From the NCBI RefSeq assembly GCF_008831285.2, contig NC_045148.1, forward strand, positions 13,990,802 to 14,054,801: a stretch of 64,000 bases of DNA. Direction: 5' to 3'. The DNA is from Nymphaea colorata (Eukaryota; Streptophyta; Magnoliopsida; Nymphaeales; Nymphaeaceae). The notes below the pieces were generated by a model that was not told the origin of the DNA, did not search any database, and saw only the letters and a list, made by a program, of their open reading frames with translations. Shown here one piece after another: positions 11,997-22,879 of the stretch. The position numbers and the translations under genes are program-made. Position 1 is the first letter of the stretch. Each line of letters opens with the position of its first letter.

Positions 11997-13376
11997 TCAG
12001 ACTGATGGAGGTGAGCGGAGCCAGGAGCTGGCATCGATGAAAGAAGTGTCCATGAAGGGCTTCGCCTGTGCGTCCGTCAGCTTCATCGAGTAGCTCACAC
12101 GACTCGAATCGCTCGCCCCAGGTCCGCTGCACTTGTACTCACCGTAGAACAAGTTCCTGCACTCACCAGTACGAGTTCTTCATTCACCTTCTTCCTCCTA
12201 TTTCTTGTTCCTCCACACAAATTGTGTATAAATATAAAGGGAGAGATGAGATAGAGAGAAAAAAAGAGTGTTACTTGTCGCCAAGCCCATGGTCAGCCCA
12301 GCCTTCGGGACTGACCACAGAGTCCAAATAGCAATTGGCGAAGACGACTCTAGAGTAGCTGCGCCAGGCTCGGTTGAGGTCTGCTTTTCCGGAGCCGGTG
12401 ACCTTGCAGTTGACGAAGGTGAAGCCACCACTGTCGCTACTGCCTTCCCTCCCTTGTGCAATCATCGCCGATATTCCCTTGGGATCGGCTACCGAGGTAA
12501 TGGTACAACCCTGCACGTAAAGATTTGTTTTCATGGTTATTACTGCGACTCAACTTCATCTGTGACTGTGGCTCTGGTTCCACGAGCATAATGCTCCGAA
12601 CCCATCAACGTTCTCACCTTGTAGAGGGACCTTCCGTCTCCAAAGATGAAATCCACGGTGCCCTGGATCTGGCAGTTCTCGAAGTAATGGCGGCCGGAAT
12701 CGTCGTGGAGCGTGTCTTGGAAGCCTATGAATTCGCATTTGTAGAAGGCAGCCATATCGCCGGCGATGCGCAGGGCCACGGCCTGTCCTCCCTCTGCCCC
12801 TGGAGCTGGCTTGGGCGCGGAGTTCTTAAAGATAACGTTGGAAGCCATGAAGTAATCGGACATGACGCAGACGGTGGCGCTGTAGAAGGTCCCGTACTTG
12901 GCGGCGGTGCCGTCGAAGACGATCGTCGGCTTAGAGCCGGAGTCGCCTAAGAAGGTGATGAACGGCTTGTTCTTCTCGATCAGCACCTTCTCATTGTAGG
13001 TGCCCGACTTGATCTTGATGATCGTCCTGTCCGTGTTACCCGACGGGATGCTCTTGACGGCGTCGGTTATCGTCTTGAAATCGCCGGAGCCGTCGGCGGC
13101 GACTTTTATTACCTTTCTGTTCTTCTCTGCCTCCTGGAGCTTTGGATCCTGCCCGCCGTCTTTGGACTGAGCATCCATCTGGGAGTTCTGAAGCTTCTGC
13201 ATCTCCTGGTTGACCCAAGACGAAAGTGGGTTGTCCGGGTTCCCCGGCGATTCCCCTCTCACCATTGGCCTGAAAGTGTTTTCATAACCGGAGGCCACAG
13301 CGAGCAGCAACTGAAAGATGAAGAATGTGGCGGAAAGCTTAGTCCCAGAAGCCGCGGAAAACGATTTTCCGGCCAT
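11997..13376 (-). CDS. Pectin methylesterase (PPME1-like), tandem gene 2
   Basis: Cell-wall pectin de-esterification. Three exons: 12618-13376, 12275-12510 and 11997-12156 (phases 0 and 2), giving 384 aa. Signal peptide at residues 1-30 (ATFFIFQLLLAVASG). A charged linker follows at about 45-85 (NPLSSWVNQEMQ, DPKLQEAEK), then the Pectinesterase domain to the end. Catalytic set complete: Gln198 (QAVALR), Gln220/Asp221 (QDTL), Asp242 (DFIFG) and Arg300 (NRAW). Gln220-to-Asp242 spacing is the family-typical 22. No PMEI pro-domain. The phase-0 intron that splits genes 1 and 3 just before NSAPKP is absent here, so exon 1 is fused. The first ATG at 13448 is 25-30 bp from the TATA box and probably lies at the edge of the transcript, so the signal-peptide ATG at 13376 is preferred. 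Confidence 0.92.
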
Positions 13377-13469
13377 GGTTGATGAGCAGCAGGTAAGGAT
13401 GTCGTGCCTCGCAAGTTGCCTGGAGAAAAAGCCCGTGTGCTTATCCATGGCGAGGCTGTCGGGAGCTGG

Positions 13470-13478
13470 TTATATAGA
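13470..13478 (-). promoter_or_regulatory. TATA box of PME gene 2
   Basis: TCTATATAA on the minus strand, about 95 bp upstream of the chosen ATG. Position and sequence match the equivalent element of PME gene 3 (CTATATAAG), consistent with tandem duplicates retaining promoter structure. Confidence 0.6.
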
Positions 13479-13586
13479 GCAAACTATGAAGGGTGCAACT
13501 CCCAGCCAGGGTCGCCCTTTTCGGGCGGGACTACGATCCCTCCAGTCTTAGGGATGTGCCCGAGCTTTCAGGATCGCCTTGCAAAT

Positions 13587-13694
13587 CTAATGGCTTCCTT
13601 TGACCCCATTGAAAGAAAAAGAGAAATTGCAGGTGAGAGTCTAATGGCCTCCTTTGACTCCATAGAAAGAAAAAGAGAAATTCCAGGTGAGGAA
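13587..13694. repeat. 54-bp tandem duplication upstream of PME gene 2
   Basis: Two copies start with ctaatggc at 13587 and 13641. Each contains cctttgac and gaaagaaaaagagaaatt, and a partial third piece (agagaaattgcagg) follows near 13699. It lies about 110 bp upstream of the TATA box, so it would double any promoter motif in it, for example the TTGACC W-box core of the first copy and the AGAAA words. Confidence 0.75.
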
Positions 13695-13759
13695 GACAAG
13701 AGAAATTGCAGGCGAGAGTCAAGGAAGACAAGGTCAATGTCCGAAAATTTATATTAATG

Positions 13760-14948
13760 GGCGAAAGTTCATGAGCAATCTTGGTCGATAACAAGTTAAA
13801 CAAATGTCTTCTTATATGGGAGTTCAAACGTGTGGTTAAAAATTAAAAAATTATCACTGCTTAAAAGAAATTTATGACTTAACAATTTGTAATTTTATGG
13901 CACACATTTTAAATTTTTAACTATTTAACAACATCCGGCACCAAACTTATTATGTAGTTTTTTATCTTGCCATATTTTTTGAATTTTGATATTTTGAAAT
14001 CGATATTTAATTACTACGCCCCAAAAACATCGAGAAAGAATATTCAAATTTGCATGGATTTATTTCTGAAAGAAGATCCAGAAATATTGTTGTTTTTAAA
14101 AACCTCAAAATTATAACTTTTGATTTTATTTTTTTTTTAACAAAATGAGAATGTACCTTTCTTTTTTGTTCAACTTATAATGAAAACTACAAAGACATAT
14201 AAATTGTGTAGCTATTTGAATTCAATAACAACAGATGTATATATATTTATCTTCTACATTGACATTAATTAAATCTGAGTCTGATTTTTTTCATTTCTGA
14301 ATAGCAAAAAATTAGAGTCATAAATTCTTTGCGAGATTGATTGAGTGGGAATCAGATCTGAAAAAAATATGGAACTTTAACCGGACTTTGATGTCTATTG
14401 AGTCCAGACCCGCATTGAACAAATGCAGATTAGCTCATGGACATGGAACGAACGGAATTTGGATTGAAACCAGCATATTGCGTAAAACCCAACATGCTAA
14501 GGTTACGATAATTGCGTTCCTAATTATCTGGGCTGCATATCACTAATTTCTTGTCATATTTATCATTAACGTACGATACGAAATGCAGATTCTCTTTTAG
14601 GATATAATAAAAATATAAATGTATTTACAATAATAAAAATATATTTATCATCCTACAAAGAAATATATAATCATGAGTTTTTACTATCTTCTTGCAAAAT
14701 ATAATAAATATTTAAAAAATAATATTTTGTTTAAGTTATGGGTTCAAATGGAACCGACTCCAGGTGCTCACCCTTGCTCATTATCACCTTCCAGTTGAGG
14801 AAGATGAATTTGAATAGAAAAAGGGATATTTTCGTAATTATCTTTAAAAAAAATGTTATTTTTAAACTTTTGACTTTTTTCGATTTCCTTTTTTATTCTT
14901 ATAAAAAGTATTTTTTTATTAATTAGAACTACAACTTGCCAACCTTTC
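13760..14948. other. AT-rich intergenic DNA
   Basis: Very AT-rich, with runs of A and T and short ataataaatat words. A 69-codon ORF at 14337 has no recognisable content. Nothing further seen. Confidence 0.5.
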
Positions 14949-14989
14949 CTTCTTTTTTTTTTTGTACAAAGGAGCGGTTTAGAACCGCA

Positions 14990-17900
14990 TTAACTAACTA
15001 TAGCACGAGGTCGAGCTACAACACTAATCAGATCTTCTTCAATCAATCGATGTAAATGACCAGATGGATTGGTAAAAATAGTAACTCCAAAATATCCTTG
15101 AAAAGCCCACGAGACAAGAAAATCCGCACATATATTAGTTTTTCGGTACGTATGACATAAGACACATTCTCAATTACGTCTGAGCAATTCTTGACACTGT
15201 TTCACTATTTGGAATAAAGGATCCCGAGGGTGCAGGTCCTTTAGAACCTTGTTCACATCTAACAAGGAATCTGATTCAACAATAACTTTACGAAAGCCAC
15301 ACTCTCAAGCCAATTTCAAACAATGAAGAATAGCAATAAGTTCAGGCTAGTTATATGACCATAACCCGCACGACAAGTGAAGCCAAATAACTATTCTCCA
15401 TTATCATTGCGAAATAAACCACCAACTCGATGTCGTAACCCTACACTTCGATGGCGAAGCTAGGAGATGGTACCGTTGGCTCAAGCTCAAGGAGCCTGTC
15501 ATTACGTGGGGAGAGTTCAAAGAAGCTCTCATGCTCAGATTTGGTGAGTCCTCATATGTGGATTACGACATCGAGTTGCGTAATCTAAGACAAACCTTAT
15601 CCGTTCAAGAGTACCAAGCCAAGTTTGAGAATTTAGCCAGCATGGTAGATTGGACGCCCAAGTCCCTTATTGTCGCGTTTGTTGGAGGCCTGAAGGAGGA
15701 AATACAAATTGATATCCGGGCTGAGCCTAACACAGAGTTAAGGAAGTGCTTTGCCAAAGCACGTTCCATTGAGGATAGGCAAAGAAAGAAGCAAGCCCTA
15801 TACCTAAGTCTCTTGGGTTTGTTCTAGTAGCTGCATCAACATTTAACTTAACAAAACTCAAGGGAGGTGACATCCATGCAATGAAGGTTTAAACTTTTCG
15901 TTGGGACAATCGAAGTTGGGCCATATGGTTTCTGAACTCCCCAATAGAAGCAGCTATGCGAAATAAAACATCATCAGGCCAAGACAAACCTTCTTCAAAT
16001 ACAACTCGATTTCGCCACTGCCAAATATGCCAACAAGCGAAGCAAAAGAAAATAGACTAAGGAATAATATTGTTAACCAAAAAGCGATGCCTAGAAATAT
16101 TATTCCTCAACCGAACCTCCAAAATAGTTGTATTAAATTCTAACAATTTAGCCCCATGAAGATAGCCAGTCCATATAACTTGAGAAGAACTACAATCTCA
16201 AAAGACATGCAAAGTATTTTCCTCAAAAGCACCACACCGAGGACAAACTGCAGTAGTCAAAATATTTCGATGTACACAAGCAGATCTAGTAAAAAAATGA
16301 TTATGAAATAATAATCAAATAAAGAACTTAACCCGATGGGGAAATCTAGTTTCCACAGATTAGACCAGATGTCATGTGTGTGAACACCAACAGTAAGCAA
16401 TTTATAAGCAGAAGAAACAGAGAAGTTGCCATCAGTTGAAGCTTGCCAAAAATTCTTATCTTGCTCATCCTAGAAGTTGCACAAATGAAAGTTGTTCCTT
16501 AATATCAGCCGGCAAAAGTGTTAACAACTGCTCACTCCAATTGTTGTTACAAACATAGTCCTTAACATGTTTAGTATGTTCTTCCTCAGACAAATTAACA
16601 TTACAGCGCTCAAGCAAGGACTTATCCCCAAACCATTTATCCTTTCAAAACAAGGTTGTTGATCCATCAACTACAATTCGAGCACAACCTTAATGAACAA
16701 GATATTTGATTGAGATTATACTCCGCCAAGTGTAAAAAGCATTTTGTGGTATACGAGCTTGAAGGAAATAACATTGTTTCAAATACTTAGATCGTAAAAC
16801 TCGAGCCCATAGACCTTCAACCCCATCTTCCAATTTCCACCCTAACTTGGCAGGCAAAGCTTTGTTCATATTAGCATACTTACGAATACAACGCCCTCCT
16901 TTATCTTTTGCATGACACACCATGTCTCAATTAAGCAAATGAACTCTCTTTTTCTCTGCCATTGATCCTCAAAGAAAATCACTATTCAAACTATCAATTT
17001 CGTTTTCGATAGTAATAGAAACTGGCAATTTAGTAGTTTGCATAGTATAAACGGCAATGGAACTAGTCAGAGATTGTACTAAAGTGGCATGGCCAGCTAA
17101 AGAGAGTCGGGAAGCCTTTCAAAAAGACAATCCCTTGCGAACCTTGTCAAGAAGTTGAGAATTAGTATTTCTATTAACACGATTGGTATGTAGTGGCACC
17201 CCAAGATAACAGCCAAGATCAGTGCAGTGATGCATATTGGAGCTCTGTTGAATACTTCGAACAACATCTTCATGAACATTAGGGAAAGTATAAAATAAAG
17301 ATTTAGATAAATTCACATTCTGTCCAGAAAATAAGCAAAATTTATTAAGACAGTCCATCATAGTCTTACACTGCTCCATTGTAGCTTCACCATAAAAATC
17401 AAATCATCAGCAAAGAAAATATGTGACAAACAAGGACCACCTCGAGACAGAGAAATAGGTTTCCAAGCACCATCACCAATCGAAGTATCAATAATATCAG
17501 AAAGTTTTTGTAATCATAACACAAAAAGATAAGGTGAAAGAGGGTCACCCTGTCTTAATCCTCTAGAATGTTTAAAATAACCAGTCAATTCCTCATTCCA
17601 AAGAACATTCATCTTGCAAACCAATATCCATAAGAACCCAATAGAGAAAGTCTCAATGCACCCGATCATAAGCCTTTTCCAAATCAATTTTCAATATCAT
17701 ACCACCGGATTTGCTTTTCTTATGTCGAAGAGAATGGAGAGCCTTTTGAACCACAATAATATTATCAGAAGTTCCTCTTCCTAAAATAAAACTACTCTGA
17801 ATTGGGGAAATTAAATTCTCTAAGAAAGGTCAAAGCCTAATAACAATCAATTTAGGAAGTAGCTTAACAGTAACATTACATAGAGATATAGGCCGAAATT

Positions 17901-19427
17901 GAGAAACTGATTTCGGGATTTTAACTTTAGAAATAAGAGCAATCAAAACTTGGCATAAAATATCATCAAATTTGCTAATTACGAAAGCATCTTGAACAAA
18001 TTTGCAAATAGAGGATTTAACTACTTCCTAATTAGCAATGTAAAATCCAGCATAAAAACCATCAGGTTCAGGTGCTTTGAAAGGGGACATAGATTTTAAA
18101 GTCTTAAAAATCTCATCATCTTGTGGAACATGGGACAGATTGAGCATCAGTTGATCCCCCAGTGGTACACTAGTTTTTTGACAACTAGACTCAAAACTAT
18201 TACCAACAGGGTTCTGCAAAATATACCTTATGAAAGTAAGAAATAACCAATGGCTTGATAAGGTCATGATCCAAAATCCAATCACCATGTTCTTCTTTCA
18301 AGGACAAAATTCTATTTCTATTTCTCCGAATAATTGTGGTGGTGTGAAAAAACTTTGTATTTCGATCACCAAATTGCACCCAATTCGAACGAGACTTCTG
18401 AAACCACATCATCTCCTCTTGTGCCAAAGTAGTATTATATTCTGCAGATAATTGTTTTTCTAAGTTATATAGAAAAAGATGAGGCCTAGTTTCCAAAGCT
18501 TGTTGAACACCACCAAGCCTAGCTAATAAATGTTGTTTCCTTCGAAAGATATTACAAAAAATAGTATAATTCCATTGTTTGAAAGTGGATTGAAGCGAGG
18601 TTAGCAAATCATGCAAAGACAAATCATCCTTCCAAGACGAATGTAAAACCATGTCAAAATCGTAATGGTATTGCCAAGCCATCTCAAAATGAAACTGACA
18701 AGCAGCATGATTAACAAGCCTAACTGGCTTTAAAGAAACAAGAACGTGACAATGATCACTATGAGCACGAGGAAGATTCAGAACAGAAGCATCAGAAAAA
18801 CAATGTCGCCACTCTCCATTGCACAAGGCCCTATCAAGTTTCTTCTTAATTAAGAACGGTGGTTCTTGGTTATTGGTCCAAGTAAACCGACAACCTCCTG
18901 CATCATGTGAAATTAACTGTCATTGGTCAATGACATCATGAAATTGTTGCATTCTACGCACAGACTCTACTGCACCTCCTTGTTTCTCATTCGCAAACAA
19001 AATTTGATTAAAATCCCCTAGCAAAAGCCACGGCATATTGTCAAAAGTTGAATAAGTATAAAGATAATTCCAAAACAATTCCCTAATAGAATGAGTAGGA
19101 CTAGCATGAACAGTTGTGAGCGCCCACTGGAAACCTTTCTCATCAGTAATAAGAAGAGAAATAAATTGATCATCCTTATCAACAACACGAATCTGTCCAA
19201 TAGAAGATTTCCACATAACCCAAATGCCTCTTGAAAAAACTCTAACGTCAACTTTAGTGTGCCCATCAAAACTGAACCTACGAATAATGTCATCCGCCTT
19301 AGAAGCACTGACTCATGGCTCAACTATAATTATTACCTCAATCTGATGGATGCGAATCAATTCCTTAGCATTACGATGAAATGCAGGATTCGCTGCACCC
19401 CTACAATTCCAAAAGAACACAGACATT
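14990..19427 (-). pseudogene. LINE ORF2 (endonuclease - reverse transcriptase - RNase H), broken
   Basis: The ORF opens with MSVFFWNCRGA, the endonuclease start of plant L1 ORF2. An in-frame TGA follows shortly after (VEP-stop-VSASKAD, where Arg is expected). Then come LLLGDFNQILF, RAHSDHCHV and NWVQFGDRNTKFFH. Reverse transcriptase motifs are KAPEPDGFYAGF, RPISLCNV, ILKIDLEKAYDRV and the catalytic FADD box, whose codons lie at 17403-17414. A one-base frameshift follows directly after FADDLIF. Downstream are CYLGVPLH and PAKLGWKL, a zinc-finger-like CFACWHIWQW stretch and an RNase H half-domain (KLNVDAAT, then VGGLFRND and KVIVESDS). Normal plant ORF2 is about 1,300 residues; this one is similar in extent but interrupted many times. 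Confidence 0.85.
15432..15827 (+). pseudogene. LTR-retrotransposon gag fragment inserted in the LINE
   Basis: A plus-strand open frame from about 15432 to the TAG at 15825-15827 reads as Retrotrans_gag-like protein: FDGEARRWYRWL, TWGEFKEALMLRFG, LRQTLSVQEYQAKFENLA and IVAFVGGLKEEIQ. It has no zinc knuckle, protease, LTR or tRNA primer-binding site. It lies in opposite orientation to the LINE, exactly between LINE RNase H segments KLNVDAAT (right side) and VGGLFRND (left side). Only about 130 residues of what should be a much longer Ty3/gypsy-type gag remain. Confidence 0.8.
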
Positions 19428-19460
19428 GAAAAGAATAAGAAAATTTTTATTTTTTTCTCT

Positions 19461-20084
19461 CTACTCTCGCATTAAGGCAAGAGAAACATCAGCAATGCCA
19501 CTCTTCTGTCCATCATCAAAATGAACCAAATGTTCATCATGTAGAGTAGTACACAAGTTATCAATAGTCACCCCACCACACTGATCCGAAGGGGGATTGG
19601 GAGGAGGAAGTAATGCAGGATCCATTTCAGTTAGCATCGGAACATGATTGACAACATCCGATGAAAGATTTGAGCTCACTAACTTAGTATGAGAACCACA
19701 ATGGAAGGAGGAAAACAGTAAATGCAAAGGTGAAACTGAAATATTAGGGCAGTCCAAATGTTGTTGATCAAACACACGAGGCTTAGACGAACCAGCTTTA
19801 AAAGAAAAAGTGGGTGAAGGGCCTTGCATATCTGTAGATCCATCAAAGTTTCCTTTGCTCTTAAGTGTAAGAGTACTTGTAGCAGAGTTGGTTAAATTAA
19901 CAGAGACCCCTTTTCTAGTATGAACTCGTGTAAAATTCTCCAATGCATAAGGCAAAAAATGGACAAACAGTAACGTTTCCTCATATAAGAGTCTATCCCC
20001 CAATAATAATAATAATAATAATAAAGGTTTTGTAACTTTTTCCCAAAAACCAAGTATGCTGCGAGACAAGGAATAGCTTATCAT
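19461..20084 (-). pseudogene. LINE ORF1 remnant
   Basis: An open frame of about 207 codons immediately 5' of ORF2 in LINE orientation. It is rich in Ser, Thr and Pro, with GPSPTFSFKAGSSKPRVFDQ and VDNLC-like stretches, as seen in the C-terminal part of plant L1 ORF1. The RNA-binding and zinc-knuckle part is not visible, so the element is probably 5'-truncated. Its start is approximate; an (ATA)n tract occurs near 20000-20022. Confidence 0.5.
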
Positions 20085-20095
20085 TCCAGACTGTG

Positions 20096-20812
20096 ATTAA
20101 GAGATGCTCGTAGACATGCGTCGGCTTATTTTGGCCTTTATTGAGCGAATTTTTTATTTTTGTTTAAAAACTCATTAGTATATGTTTTAGAGTACATGAT
20201 GAAATTAAAATATAGATGTTCCATAATTTTGTATCCGAAGGTTAATTAATTTTCAGATTCTCATGACCGATAAAGTGGGTGTTTGATTGATTTGACCCTG
20301 ATTTAAGATCGTCAGGACATGAATCTATGGATTTAAGGTTAAACTCTCCTCTCTCTGATTTAAAATCAGTCTTTCTTTTTTAATGCAAAAAATGTGGAAT
20401 GAGAATTTCAAGTGTAGATCTTGAGCATAGTCTAAGATCACTAATTTAATGAACCATGGATCTTTTATTGCAGAAAAGAAATGTATTAATCGAAAAACAA
20501 AGAGTCACAGATACCGGTGACCAAATTCATTGGACAACTGATTGAGGCAAGGTATACTTGTCAATCCTTGCACATAAAAAAAAAAAATCTGATTATTATT
20601 GGTATTTTCGGTGCGGCCAAATTTTGCTGGGGCACATCAACAACTAGAAAGAAGGAAAATTGAGCTCACTCGCTAGGAGCCACGAAAATTGCTAGCTGTT
20701 ACAAGAAGCAAAAAATGAAACGGCCATGATAGAGAGGTGGCTGAAGCTGAGGCAGGAACTCCAAAACCAGCTTAATTTTAGTAACACAGCCTTCCCTTTT
20801 GCACCTTCATCT
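20096..20812. other. Intergenic / 3' flank of PME gene 3
   Basis: AT-rich spacer from the LINE 5' side to the PME gene 3 stop codon. Includes a poly(A) run near 20576 and the presumed 3'UTR. No gene. Confidence 0.5.
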
Positions 20813-22778
20813 TCACAGCTTCGGTGGAGGAAGCAGCCACTGGCTCGCCTTAACAAAGCTTGGATCAATGAAGGGCTTCGCTTGCCCCTCGTTGAGCACC
20901 AATGCGTAGCTGGCGCGCTTGGCCGTCGAAGAACCTGGCCCCGAACACTGGTACTCTCCATAGTAGAGGCCCCTGCACAACGCATGATAGATCTTCTCAC
21001 TTGCTCTTTATGTACATATATAGTGTTTGCAAACATCTGGAGAAAGAGAGGAAGGAGGAGAGGGAGGAAGAGAGAAGTACGAGTGATCTGAGATGCCATG
21101 GTCATCCCAACCAGTAGCAGTGACGACAGTGTCCAAATAGCAGTAGGCAAAGACAACCCTAGAGTAGCCGCGCCATGCCCTGTTCATGTTCTGTTTCCCG
21201 CGACCCGTTACCTTGCAGTGCACGAACGAGAAGCCTCCCATGTCGCCCTTCTTCTCTCTTCCCTGTGCCACCATTGTAGACACCCCCGGCGCATCGTTAA
21301 CTGAGACCAGGTTACAGCCCTGCACAATTTGTTTTGTTTCCATTTTCTTGTCAAGTTGCCCATAACATGTATACTAGAAACTAAGTTTCTTGCAATTGGC
21401 CGAACATCCAAGATTTTCAGAGACAATTTGGATATCCTTCAAAAGCATGCGTGAGATGATATGAATCTACACTTAACTAATGTTGATGTATCCAAACCTC
21501 CCGTGTATGGACGACCTGGAAATCGGATTTGGTCGAGTTCGACACTTGTTGAGAAAATCTAAAATCCTAAAACTAAATCTCGATCCCGTCTAGTGGACAT
21601 ACCGTGTAATAGGACCTTCCATCTCCAAAGATAAAATCTACAGTCCCCTGGATCGTGCAGTCCTTGAAGTAGTGCAGGCCGCTGTCGTCATGGAGCGTGT
21701 CTTGGTACCCTATGAAGTCACAGCTGTAGAATGCGGCCCTCTCGCCGGCGATTCGCAGGGCAACGGCCTGCCCACCTTGCGAACCCGGTTTCGGCTTCGG
21801 AGCAGAGTTCTGCATATGAAACAGAAGATCAACATGAGAAGTTAGCACCCCAAAATCTTCTTATAAGGGCAATATATATTTTTACCTGAAAAAGCAATTG
21901 GCTTTTTCACCAATCAATGAGCATAAATAGAGGGATGCATGTGGATAGTATGAATGCCGGGTGTTCCAAAACCTTATAGTCGCCAACTTGAAGAATTTCG
22001 AACATGGTGTTTCTAATATGTTACTGGTTTCAAGAATCGACTCTAAGAAGTGCGTGTATAAACATTTGATTTTTTATTTAACAAATATGGTACCATAAAA
22101 ATCAACAGAATATGACTATGGAGATGGAAGGTTCAATTTAATTTGACTAAGAAGTGCACATGCATCAGATTAAGATGAAGAAAAAATAATGGCCCCCCTT
22201 GTTAGTGCACCGACCTGGAAGATTATGTTGACGGCCATGAAATAATTGGACATAACGCAGACGGTTGCACTGTAGAATGTCCCATACTTTGCGGCAGTAC
22301 CGTCGTAGACGATCGTCGGCTTAGAGCTGGGGTTGCCGTAAAAGGTGATGAACGGCTTGTTCTTATCGATGAGCACCTTCTCCTTGTAAGTGCCCGACTT
22401 GATCTTGACGATCACTCTCCCAGTGTTGCCGGCTGGAACGCTTTTAATGGCATCCGTTATCGTTTTGAAGTTCCCCGACCCATCAGCAGCCACCACTATG
22501 ACCTTCTTCTTCTTCTCAGCGTCCTGAAGCTTGGGGTCTAATCCGCCGTCGGTATCCTTTGCTGCCATTGAAGAAAACTGGAAATTTTGCATTTCTTGAT
22601 TCACCCAACCCATAAGCGGGTTTTTGCTGTTGTCCTGAGCTCCGGCTGCCGGTGCTGGAGTTGTGCTCCCACCCACATGAAATGCTTGCTCATTACCGCA
22701 AGCAATGACCAATAACTGAAGGATGACTACAGTCCAAAGCTTCGCTTTGGAAGCCATGAAGAAGGAGGTTTCAGCCAT
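20813..22778 (-). CDS. Pectin methylesterase (PPME1-like), tandem gene 3
   Basis: Secreted pectin-modifying enzyme. Four exons: 22215-22778, 21603-21809, 21081-21319 and 20813-20972 (phases 0, 0, 2), giving 389 aa. Signal peptide in the first ~35 residues ([15 protein letters not shown]). A Pro/Ala segment and the [12 protein letters not shown] linker match gene 2. Catalytic residues are intact: Gln202 (QAVALR), Gln224/Asp225 (QDTL), Asp246 (DFIFG) and Arg304 (NRAW). The third exon is one codon longer than in genes 1 and 2, using a gtactt donor. The ATG at 22778 is the first ATG after the TATA box. Shared splice phases and linker show genes 2 and 3 are closer to each other than to gene 1. Confidence 0.92.
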
Positions 22779-22864
22779 ATTGGTTAACAAGAAGAAAGCG
22801 AAGATCAATTACTGTGAGTTGCATAGCCCGGGGGCGAAGTGCAGAGGGGAGGAAAGGAAGGTGC

Positions 22865-22873
22865 TTATATAGT
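22865..22873 (-). promoter_or_regulatory. TATA box of PME gene 3
   Basis: CTATATAAG on the minus strand, about 90 bp upstream of the ATG, the same spacing as in PME gene 2. A ggtcaaact word shared with the PME gene 1 promoter lies about 185 bp farther upstream. Confidence 0.6.
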
Positions 22874-22879
22874 GAGAAG

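Larger units (their letters stand above)
14949..20095 (-). mobile_element. Decayed L1-type LINE (non-LTR retrotransposon)
   Basis: Minus-strand element about 5.1 kb long. In its own 5'-to-3' order it has an ORF1 remnant (about 20084-19461), the endonuclease (about 19427-18800), reverse transcriptase (about 18300-17000), a Cys/His zf-RVT-like region (about 16500-16000) and RNase H (about 15850-14990). The 3' end is marked by an 11-T run on the plus strand at 14953-14963, which is a poly(A) tail in element orientation. Several stop codons and frameshifts interrupt the ORFs, so it is inactive. The 5' boundary is approximate and I could not identify a target-site duplication. RNase H is split by foreign gag DNA. 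Confidence 0.85.
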
